This document shows, in pieces, positions 49,971 through 59,800 of a DNA stretch of 64,000 bases (position 1 is the first letter of the stretch; every line of letters begins with the position of its first letter). The translations under genes were made by a program, and so were the position numbers. The notes beneath the pieces are model-generated. The model did not search any database and was not told the DNA's origin. It saw only the letters and a program-made list of their open reading frames with translations. Source of the DNA: a virus; IMG/VR virus record IMGVR_UViG_3300008108_000016, positions 1-64,000 of that record. One strand, written 5' to 3'.

Positions 49971-52900
49971 TTAACTTATCAATTGTATATACTCTTTATA
50001 CGCAGATTCAAATATATTTTCAATCGTAGACTTATCTTGTTCAATTAATTTATCAAACAGATCTGCATTCTCTTTAGATGGGTAATTATCCATATAGAAT
50101 TTTGTTAAACCTTGAGAATAGTAAACATCATTATTATTAAAATTAATACCATTTATTGATGTTATATATTTTGAGATCATAAATCTTACGTACGATTCAA
50201 ACGTATTAAAAGTTGCTATCGGTAAATTCTCACTCGCTTGACAAAAATATTTAGATGTCATTATATTATCTAAACCTTCACCAAATGGTTTTGTTAATGG
50301 TATTAAAGAATAATTGTTTCCATAAGTTTCAAATTTTTCAACAGGACTTAACATTAATGTCATTATACCGTAAATGAATCCTCCAACTTTTTTAGCCTCA
50401 TTTTCCGGAATTTTAAATTCTGTATTCATGATATTAGTAATTGTTTGAGCCGCAGTTTTCTTATTAATATTGGTTTTTGTAATATTCTCATCAACCGTAT
50501 AATTTTTATATGCCTCAGCCAAATATGTAGAACAATTCTGATTTGAAGATAAAGTTGCATTATTGGTTCTTTTTGCATCATTGACTTTACCGCTTGTTTG
50601 TGATATTGTATTCAATTGATTTTTTTGAGATTCTCTATCTTTTTCTGTAATTTGTTCTTGTATGTTCTTTAAAATATTTGTTGTTAACGATTGGATATAT
50701 GTCTCTATTTTAGGGATACTATAGAATGGTTGTCTTTGACCTTCAAATGTCGTATCAAACCCATTTTCAGATATTCTATGTGTTACTTTTGTGATCATAT
50801 AAGGCCCACTGAACATAGGAACGTTTCTTAAATTAAAATACATTGTTGGTTGTATAAGAGCATTACCCATCATATCAATAGAACACTTATAACTCCTATT
50901 CTTATATACATTATATAAGGAAACACTTTGTGAATAACCCGCTCTGTTTCTAGATAAATTAGCCATTTGATTTAACACCTCCAAAGATTCTGCGGTTGGT
51001 TGACCAGGATCTTGTGATATATCAAACTGCTTAAATATCTGTTGATTTTGAGGCCCAATATCAACATTAAATCCAACAACTTTGTTTGATTTATCCCAAT
51101 TTGTCTTATTTGTTAAATTTTCTAAAAGAGGATTATCAGAAGATCTTCTCAAATCAAATGCATCGTCTCTATATCTATAATCAACATTCTCATTCAAATT
51201 TAAATGCTGACTTGGTTTCCAAGCGTAGATACATAAAAACTTTGGTGATGTTTCTCTATAATCAACATTTAAAAATGTTCCGAATAAAGAATTTGCAAAT
51301 TCTAAAGTTCCTTCAGGTTTTGGTGTTGGGTTTTTACTTACATCTCTAACATTATAAAAATTAGCGTATGCCGGTAATGAAAAACTAACAAAGTTATTTT
51401 CTGTTAAAATTGTATTAACAATACTTAAAAGACTATTTTTATAATCAGAAGATTCAATCAAGTTTTTTAACTTGAAGACATCCACATATACTTGTTGACC
51501 AACGTCTCTACTTGCTCTATCCACAATTAAAACATCTTCAAATAATGTTTTAGTTTTAAAATCTCCACCAGAAATCCATTTATCATTTATTGATTTAAAT
51601 AATTCCCAAGTTTCATATCTTGTTTGTTCACCCTCAACTCTATCCGCTCTTACATTATTATTTACAGGACTAACATTAACTGAAGGTAATTTTTTCCTTA
51701 AGTTTGTTAATTCAATGTTTAATAGAGTATTAATGTATGTTGTATTTTTATTTAAATAATCATTCATTAAACCATAAAATTCGGTAGGTGTTATATTTGG
51801 GTTTTTAAGTTTTTGAGTTGCATATATTTTAACTATTGGAGCAAATGTCTTTACACTTGTTTCAGTAAACTCAACATTCATATCCACAAAGAAATCCGTA
51901 ATATAAGATCCATTATCCGTATACGCCAATTCAGGTATTTCAGAGAACCCAACATACGTTTCCAAATCTCTCCAAGTTTGTGGATTCTGAGTTTTAGATT
52001 GAGCAAGAGTTAATGATCCCCCTGCGGTTGGTAAACTATTTGGTGATCCTTGGAAATATCCCTGATATGTGTATGGATCCTCAATATATTGAGTTGAGAA
52101 TGTATAAAACAATTTTCTATCAAAAAATGATGGGTTTCCATGTTTAACAGTAACTTTATACTCCATAAAATTACTAATATATTTTGAGAAATTTGATATT
52201 TGTAATTCTTGTATTTCATCAATAATAACATCACCATTTAATACATTACCAACAGGTTTTGTTAATTTCATAACTTGTCTCATCAAAGCTTGGAAATTTT
52301 GTTCTACTTTATATGAGGTTGGGTCTACAGGTGAAGTTTCAGGTAATGTATTTGTAAAATCATATACAGATCTACTAAAGTTCAAAAATTCAGTTTCTAA
52401 TATGTCTAATATTTCTTTATCAAAAGTAGTAAACATTTCACTTATTGAAGTGTAATCATCTGATGCTCCATTTATTGAAAAACTTTGTTGTTGTGATTCA
52501 TTGTTAAAAATCTGTTTTAAATATTTTTCAGGAGTTGGTTTTGTTAGTTTACCATTATCAAAATATCCATAATTTGGTGCTTTCCAAAATAATCTAACGG
52601 ATCCATTATACATCGCAGGATTATCTTTAACTTCGGTAAATAATTCACCATTTGTTTTAAAACATTCATCATTTGTTTGATTTACTCTTGATCCAAATGA
52701 TGGTAAAGGATAAACACCAGTTCCATCTGAGGTTTCAATATAACAACTCCAAGGTGTTATTTGTAAAGATCTATTTGGATTTCCATTATCAAAACCTGCG
52801 GATTTAACAATATTTGATGTTGTTGTTTTTTTAACATATAGTCCATTATTAATCGCATCTTGTATTGATGAACTTGTATATCCCGCAACAGAATAATTTG

Positions 52901-55900
52901 TCACAATAAACCCAATTGGTGAGGTAATGTCCTGCGGAAAGTTAACGGTATAAGTACCAACACCACCTAAAGTACCATTTATTTGATTTATAATTGTTGT
53001 CCCTAATAACACACTATCACCACTTAATACTAATCCAGGGAATAGGTCATTACTTGAAACTGATAATACCTCTAATGTAGTTCCTGATATTGTACAAGTT
53101 CCATTTATTTGTGCCACAGAACTGAAAGCTCTAACTCCCTGATAGAAGACATTAAAATCGTCAATAACTTTTGGATAGAATCCCGTATTAATATATGTTT
53201 GTGTTAATGATCCACTTACGATATCATCTTGTAATATCATATTATATGGATTACCATCAATTTGTAATTGGTAATTTGTTGTACTTGCACTTGTTAAAGG
53301 ATCAAAATTATCCAAATAATTAAAATCACCCCAAACCTCATCTAAAAAGTCTACACCATTATTTATCCAATTTTTGTATCTATGCCATATACCACCATAT
53401 TTTAATACCCAAGCATATGGTAATTTATGAATCGCACCATACTTCTTAATTGTAGAAACAATATAATCTAAATCATTTGAGCTTTGATTTTCATTATATT
53501 CTTTATATTTTTCTCTTAAAGTTCCAAGCGGTAAACTATTCAAAAATAAATAAGCCGCTGATTTATATGGATAAAGATCATTTAAATTATACCTGTAATT
53601 ATAAACACCTTTTTGAATTGCATTTATAAAATATGGCGTATTCAACATTGAGGTCGTTTGATTTTCCACTAATTTGTTTGTGTAATCAAAATAGTTAACA
53701 TTACCTTCAGTTATATATTGATCTTTTATTTCTCTGTTCTCATAAAAAGATTCTAGATTTGTTAAATCAAGTGTTTGGGTAAAAACATTACTATTACTCT
53801 TATAACAAAAAGATGTTACCGGTTGTTTGTCTTTACCATTTTGAATAAAATTTGTTATTATTTTATGTGTATTATTGTATTCTAAAACCTGAGTCGTTTT
53901 AAATACTTGTTCAGCATTTTGGATCTGATTAGCATCTGCCAAATAATTATTTACCCAACCCAAATTTGTTATTGGATATAGATCAGTAAAATCATAGTTT
54001 TCAACTATATTTGAATCTCCAAAATATTTCTCAACCTGTTCAGTATTTTTTAGTGATGCTAATGGTTGAGATTTATCGTTATCAAATATATCTTGATTTA
54101 TTAATAAAAAGGGTGTATTAACATCATTTTTGATATATGGAGTATTAAACTCACCTCTAATATAATTTTGCCAAGAATCTCCAGATCCACCATTAGAAAT
54201 ATGCTTTAAGAAACCAACATAGTTAGAAGAATTTAAATCATACTCCTTAAGTTTTTTAGTTAAGAAAGGATTATCGCTCCCCAAAGCATTAATCATATTT
54301 AATACTTCCGATTCAGAATAAAATTCTGTCATATTATATAGGACATTTGAATCTCTCCCTAATTTACTATATAACGCATTTAATAGTAATCTTTCATATA
54401 TTTCATAGAAAAATTTAACTTCTTCCGTATTTTGATAAACTTCATTATCTATAGGGAATTCAATAGCATTAAAACTCAATCTATTTGGTTTTGTTTGAGC
54501 GTTTGATAATGTTTGTGGAAATTGTGGTGGAACCTCTCTTTCAATTGTTGCCTTCAAAAACTCTTCCACAAATTGGACTTCAGGCCATATTTCAGGTGAG
54601 TACGCCCTAATTTTAGCGGCAATAGAACTATTGCCAGGATAAACTAACTCATATTTATCTCCGTTATCTTTTAAATTGTTTTCAATAATTAATTGAGGCC
54701 AAGGATAAATTGGTGTATCTAACACTCCAATGTCTTTAATGTCAACACTATTAACCGTTGATGAGTTTGAATATATCGCCTGTTTACGATATATGTCATC
54801 CCTCAAGTCCCAAGCCTTTGTATGAACCTCATCCATTAATCTTAAAAACGCTTCACCTTGAGCAAAGAATACCGCAAGTACATTTCTTACAGTTGGTGTA
54901 AATCCTAATCCACCATCTTTAACGCTTTTTGATATTTGATTAGTAAGATCTTTTGTTAAACCTTCCTCTACCGATTGTTTATTTTTCTGATAATTTTCAG
55001 CAATAGTTGATGTTTTATCTAAAAAAGAATTTTTACCTTCAAAATAAAATTTAGGCCCATCATTAAACTGAGTGTTTAAGTAAGAAATAAATTGAGTATT
55101 TCCAGTTCCAGGTAGTTCTTTATTATTGTTCCTTTGAGAATATGTTCTTTTTTCATCAATATCATTGATTGTAAAATTAGAATAAAAAGTACTATTCTCA
55201 ATTTTATTTATATCTAAACTTATGTTAACGGGTATACTATTTGGTTTTCCATCACCCAAAGTATTATTACCTCTTAAACCTGAATTAAATTTTTTAACAA
55301 CACCAGAAAGTTCTGTTAATGCCGTTTGTCTTGCTTGTGGGTTATTATATTCTTTTTTAAATTGATAAATAACATACCCATTTTTTTGATTTGTTTGTGG
55401 TTTTGTTACAAATGGATTTTGGAAATCTAAATATTTTCTTGCCCATCCTCCGTCCGAGTCAGAATAATAATAAACATAACCTTCATATTGTCTTAATACT
55501 TCAGCGTAATCTTTAAGATCATTTAAGACATTTAGATTTGTTTTTGAGTATTTGTCAATGATACTGGTTAATACTTTGTTTAAATTCACCTTTAACTCTT
55601 GTATTGTTAATTCAGGGAAATTATCATCAATTAATCCTTTTGCCTTATATTCAGCATATAATTCTTTTATTTTAGAATACCCTCTACTAGACCAAGATTT
55701 TGTAACGGTACTATTTTTAGGTCCATTACCTGTTGAACTTTGATCTGTTATTGTAACACTTGATTGATACATTAATGGTGTTGCCCACATCGCTCTCCAA
55801 TTAATGTCGGACATTATTGTATATTTGTACGTATAAAGTTTTAAAGTTACTCTAAAATTGTGAGTCCCAGGATCAAAACTTGCGTTAAAACTCTGCAACA

Positions 55901-56525
55901 TTAATGGAAGTTTTATTGCCTTACCTAAATAACCTTTTAATGTAAGATAGAATAATGGATATGGTAGTTGGAAGAATGCGGCGTATGGTGAGTTATTACC
56001 TCCTTCAAATAAAGCCCTACCTTTTACATCTTCCAAGACAATGTCAATTACAGGTAAAAAGTCTAAACCATAAGATATGTTAATATTTGTTATACCTAAT
56101 AATCCAGTATCTATAGACCCAACATTACCATTTGATAGTGTTGTCTGTCTAAAAAAATAATCATTATCTTTACCTTCTATTGGAATTTGATCTATTCTTT
56201 GTTGATTGATCCCTTTACCAATTAATGTATCTTTACCTGTTATCTCATCAGACCAATCAGTATTTAAAAATTTATTTCCACCCGGATTTAAAAAATTAAT
56301 TTTACCAACAGATATTGTTCTTACACTATCTTCTAAAGGAACCCCAAGAGCCAATTTAGTTCTTGGTAAAACCGAGCATTCCAAATTAGCGTAAAAAACA
56401 AGATTTTCTTGATTTATAAGTCTTTCCTTTGCATTACCATTCTCATCAATAATCTTGTTTGGATCAATTACAGATATGTTTTGGTAATCAAATTCTACTA
56501 ATATATTTTCTCCGTTATCTACCAT
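49971..56525 (-). CDS. Giant baseplate hub-like protein
   Basis: A 2184-residue protein. N-terminal region (about 30-260) has repeated beta strands and the sequence KLYTYKYTIMSDINWRAMWA. Near the C-terminus (about 1880-1945) SCKIDMMGN-like and PMYSGPYMITKVTHRI-type strands lead to TFEGQRQPFYSIP, a pattern seen in the hub proteins of contractile tails (gp27/late-control-D-type) just before the end of the hub domain. The following 230 residues are helical and charged. No lysozyme domain is evident. It directly precedes the coupled gp53-like and 1696-residue genes in the map (11-base overlap with gp53-like). Hub is the likely role; the exact domain limits are unknown. Confidence 0.55.
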   Translation of the reverse strand: MVDNGENILVEFDYQNISVIDPNKIIDENGNAKERLINQENLVFYANLECSVLPRTKLALGVPLEDSVRTISVGKINFLNPGGNKFLNTDWSDEITGKDTLIGKGINQQRIDQIPIEGKDNDYFFRQTTLSNGNVGSIDTGLLGITNINISYGLDFLPVIDIVLEDVKGRALFEGGNNSPYAAFFQLPYPLFYLTLKGYLGKAIKLPLMLQSFNASFDPGTHNFRVTLKLYTYKYTIMSDINWRAMWATPLMYQSSVTITDQSSTGNGPKNSTVTKSWSSRGYSKIKELYAEYKAKGLIDDNFPELTIQELKVNLNKVLTSIIDKYSKTNLNVLNDLKDYAEVLRQYEGYVYYYSDSDGGWARKYLDFQNPFVTKPQTNQKNGYVIYQFKKEYNNPQARQTALTELSGVVKKFNSGLRGNNTLGDGKPNSIPVNISLDINKIENSTFYSNFTINDIDEKRTYSQRNNNKELPGTGNTQFISYLNTQFNDGPKFYFEGKNSFLDKTSTIAENYQKNKQSVEEGLTKDLTNQISKSVKDGGLGFTPTVRNVLAVFFAQGEAFLRLMDEVHTKAWDLRDDIYRKQAIYSNSSTVNSVDIKDIGVLDTPIYPWPQLIIENNLKDNGDKYELVYPGNSSIAAKIRAYSPEIWPEVQFVEEFLKATIEREVPPQFPQTLSNAQTKPNRLSFNAIEFPIDNEVYQNTEEVKFFYEIYERLLLNALYSKLGRDSNVLYNMTEFYSESEVLNMINALGSDNPFLTKKLKEYDLNSSNYVGFLKHISNGGSGDSWQNYIRGEFNTPYIKNDVNTPFLLINQDIFDNDKSQPLASLKNTEQVEKYFGDSNIVENYDFTDLYPITNLGWVNNYLADANQIQNAEQVFKTTQVLEYNNTHKIITNFIQNGKDKQPVTSFCYKSNSNVFTQTLDLTNLESFYENREIKDQYITEGNVNYFDYTNKLVENQTTSMLNTPYFINAIQKGVYNYRYNLNDLYPYKSAAYLFLNSLPLGTLREKYKEYNENQSSNDLDYIVSTIKKYGAIHKLPYAWVLKYGGIWHRYKNWINNGVDFLDEVWGDFNYLDNFDPLTSASTTNYQLQIDGNPYNMILQDDIVSGSLTQTYINTGFYPKVIDDFNVFYQGVRAFSSVAQINGTCTISGTTLEVLSVSSNDLFPGLVLSGDSVLLGTTIINQINGTLGGVGTYTVNFPQDITSPIGFIVTNYSVAGYTSSSIQDAINNGLYVKKTTTSNIVKSAGFDNGNPNRSLQITPWSCYIETSDGTGVYPLPSFGSRVNQTNDECFKTNGELFTEVKDNPAMYNGSVRLFWKAPNYGYFDNGKLTKPTPEKYLKQIFNNESQQQSFSINGASDDYTSISEMFTTFDKEILDILETEFLNFSRSVYDFTNTLPETSPVDPTSYKVEQNFQALMRQVMKLTKPVGNVLNGDVIIDEIQELQISNFSKYISNFMEYKVTVKHGNPSFFDRKLFYTFSTQYIEDPYTYQGYFQGSPNSLPTAGGSLTLAQSKTQNPQTWRDLETYVGFSEIPELAYTDNGSYITDFFVDMNVEFTETSVKTFAPIVKIYATQKLKNPNITPTEFYGLMNDYLNKNTTYINTLLNIELTNLRKKLPSVNVSPVNNNVRADRVEGEQTRYETWELFKSINDKWISGGDFKTKTLFEDVLIVDRASRDVGQQVYVDVFKLKNLIESSDYKNSLLSIVNTILTENNFVSFSLPAYANFYNVRDVSKNPTPKPEGTLEFANSLFGTFLNVDYRETSPKFLCIYAWKPSQHLNLNENVDYRYRDDAFDLRRSSDNPLLENLTNKTNWDKSNKVVGFNVDIGPQNQQIFKQFDISQDPGQPTAESLEVLNQMANLSRNRAGYSQSVSLYNVYKNRSYKCSIDMMGNALIQPTMYFNLRNVPMFSGPYMITKVTHRISENGFDTTFEGQRQPFYSIPKIETYIQSLTTNILKNIQEQITEKDRESQKNQLNTISQTSGKVNDAKRTNNATLSSNQNCSTYLAEAYKNYTVDENITKTNINKKTAAQTITNIMNTEFKIPENEAKKVGGFIYGIMTLMLSPVEKFETYGNNYSLIPLTKPFGEGLDNIMTSKYFCQASENLPIATFNTFESYVRFMISKYITSINGINFNNNDVYYSQGLTKFYMDNYPSKENADLFDKLIEQDKSTIENIFESAYKEYIQLIS

Positions 56526-56838
56526 AATAGAAGAAGTGGTTATCTAATGTTGTTTTATAGTCTTGTAAAGAACCTAATAAAGGAAAAGGAATTGTCAATA
56601 CCGCACCATCGGGTATATTAAATTCAAGTCCAGTGTATTGAGGGTTTGCCAACATTATTAACCAACCAAAAAATGGTGAACCATAATATTGTTGTGAAAC
56701 CTTATCTAATCTTGATATACCAACTTTATAAATATAGTTCTTGTCTGATGATTTTTTTGGTAAATTAACATACGGGACAACAGTCTGTTCTCCATTTAAA
56801 ATAAATTGACTATATCTATTATAATACTGTAGTGCCAT
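56515..56838 (-). CDS. 53: Baseplate wedge gp53-like / LysM-like tail protein
   Basis: A 107-residue protein. The pattern ISRLDKVSQQYYGSPFFGWL, followed by IMLANP...IPDGAVLTIP, matches the LysM-like core of gp53 and tail-protein-X families, which bind other baseplate subunits (and in some cases peptidoglycan). T4 gp53 is longer (196). The gene overlaps the hub gene start by 11 bases and shares one base with the stop of the preceding gene, so it is tightly linked to hub and OmpA-domain protein. Well supported as a family; the gp53 label is by analogy. Confidence 0.75.
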   Translation of the reverse strand: MALQYYNRYSQFILNGEQTVVPYVNLPKKSSDKNYIYKVGISRLDKVSQQYYGSPFFGWLIMLANPQYTGLEFNIPDGAVLTIPFPLLGSLQDYKTTLDNHFFYYGR

Positions 56839-59800
56839 TATACAAATTTAACTTTACCATTATATGTTTTATTACTTACATTCACATTAACATCTGAATA
56901 TAAATTTTTTAATCTATTCTTTTTCTGTAAATTATTACCAATGTTATCGGTTGTATAAGAAACTTTAGTATCAAATTCAGTTATAGTAAAAGTTTCAAAT
57001 TGTTTATATACTTCACCTTTTTCTATGTCATCAAATTTTTTAATTTCGGCATCATGTTCTTTTTTGTGTTGCAATTTAATTTCCTCACAAGTTTGTTTTA
57101 TCGCCTCAATTAAACTTTGATTATCTTTAACTTTATCAACAGAAGTTATTGAATCAACAAATGTATTATATTTATTATCATCTGTAAAAATTGAAGACAT
57201 AACCATATAGAATCTGTTATTAGCATTTATAGAAATATTGGTTGACGTATCAACAGGAACAAAAAGATTATTTTTTTCATTATAAACATTAGTATTAAAT
57301 ATCATTCCATTTAAAAATGAAATATCGTACCCAAGCAAAGCTCCACCAACATCAGTAATGTAAGTGTTTCGTATTTCGTTAATAACACTATCACCACTTA
57401 TCAACGTATAAACTTTATAATCTCCACCACCTAATTTAATACCATCAAAACTATCAGATATCACATCCATTTTTCTTAATGTGTAATTATAGTTTTCTTG
57501 ATATGATGTCATTGTGTTAAGTGGGGTAATAATAGTTAAATTTATCTCTTCTTGCATTTTTGCAACTTCTTCTTGTATCTTTGTTTCTAAATTTCTAATT
57601 TGTGCGTTTGTAGCATTATTCTGTGTTTTATATTTATCTTTATTTGATGTTATTGGATCATTATTTAATTTTACATCATCTAATGTTGCTTCTATCAAAC
57701 TTTTAACTCTTTTTTCAATAGAATTAGATTTACCATAAAGTGGTATGTTAGGTTGAGAATCGTTATACTCACTTATTTCACCTGTTGAAAAGTCTCTATC
57801 CAAATAAGCCAATCCCATAATACCATAATTTGTGGTATTTGTTATTGTTTTCAACTGATTGAATATTGTTTTAAAATAGTTTTGTGTTCCGTTTGATAAT
57901 TCGGTTATTAATGATTTATATTCTATCTCACCAGTTTCAAAAGATCCGTCATTTTGAAGATTTGTAGATAATATCGTACCTACAGTACCTCCTCCAATTT
58001 GTGGTTGTTGATTATTTTCCTGATTAGTCGTTACGGGAGCAATTGTTGTACTACCACCTTTTACTATTTTTTCAACCAATTGAGCGTCTCTTTCGCTAGT
58101 ATCTTCAGTTGCAATAGATCTTTCATCATATATTTCAGTATTACCATAATAATTAAATGATAATGCGTTTTGTAATTCTTTAACCGGACCAGCTAATCCG
58201 TGTCCACCAATAAAATCAAAATTTAAAGTTATTTTTGCAATCATTGGTTGTACACCAATTCCTTCAGGATTTATGTCAAAAACTAATGGTTCATAACTTA
58301 TACTCAATGAGTTTGGAACTATTTTAGTATGATAAAAATCACCAATTCTTAATACTAATATTGGTGGAGCACCAAAAGCAGTATTTAACGAATCATTATA
58401 TTTTGGTTTACCATCAGGCCCAATAACAGGTATTGTTTGACCTGGTCTCATACATTGTTGTAAAAACGTTAATCTACTATTTAATCCTTCAGGTGTTGTT
58501 GAGTGGAAAGCCGGACTGAAATATCTAATCTTATCTCTTAAACTATCATATATCATAGGATCTGACTCCTTGATAACATCAAAGTAATCACATTCAGAAA
58601 ATAAATGTCTTAATATTTTTTTAGATATACCATCTTTAACTTTTTGTATTGGATCAGGATTTGGTACAGGTTTAATAGGCGGTATATCCTTATTCAAATT
58701 TGCGTTAGAATCATCTTGAGTTTTATTTTCTTCCTCAACCGTTACATTGTTTTCAATTTTTTCAACAGGTTTTCCAATTGTCGCTATTATCCCATTTATT
58801 TTTACTCTACGACAAGCCATAGCAGGAACAGAATACCATTCTCCACCATTTCTATTAATTGGGCCGTTTGGTGTATTATCTCTAATATTTACACCACAAT
58901 TTATTTTAAATTGAGATCCTCCATCCTTTCCAATAGGACTTACTTCAGCGGTTTCTCCCTGTGGGACTGTCTTTATCATTAGTTTCTGATCTTTTATTAA
59001 TTGATCAAAACTTGTCCCGTCAATGTTTTGTTTTTTAAACCATTTAATAACTGAATCAATTCTTCTATCAGATAAATATTGATTATATTGTACCTCTTGT
59101 ATTGGTGATGCCGACCCAAACATCTCAAGTGTAACTGTACCTTTTTTATCAATAATAATTTCTTTTATTTTTGGTAAAAATTCATTTTTAATTTTTTCAA
59201 AATTATAAATTACCGTATCATCAAAAAATTTCTGTATACCTTCTTTTGTGAATGGTTCAGTGCTTCCTGACGCATAACATTTTTCAGGAGCCTTAGTAAC
59301 ATAAGCACTATCTCTTAAACTAAGATAAAAATTATAATATTGTTCATAATCATAATTTTGGTTTGCACCTTGATTACTATATGCCCCTCTACCAAGTGGT
59401 CCTGCGATTTTCCATTCAGCAGGATCTTGAGGATTCTGTATGTCAGGATTATAATATGGAGAATCATTTTCAAAATAAAATGAATAATTTAAAAATCCGT
59501 TAAGATCTGAACAACTAATTTGTTCTTCAGGTGAAGATTCAATAGTAGTTTGACTATCTGGTTGAGTACCTTGTTGTGTATCGTCACTTCCTCCATTACC
59601 ACCTGCGGTTGGTTCACTCGGTATTTGACTCAATATTATATCCGCCTCTTCTTTTGTGGTTCTCGGATCGTTTAATAATTGTTGATAAGTATATAACTGA
59701 CTTGTTGGTATTGTATTAAACTTTAACGCTAAATCATATATATCATATTTAACACATCCCGCAAAAAATGAATCCATAATTGAGTTAACCTCATCCGCCT

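Noticed and set aside
58644-58982. Plus-strand frame opposite the OmpA-domain gene
   Set aside because: Antisense shadow within a continuous coding gene; composition typical of reverse-strand AT-rich sequence.
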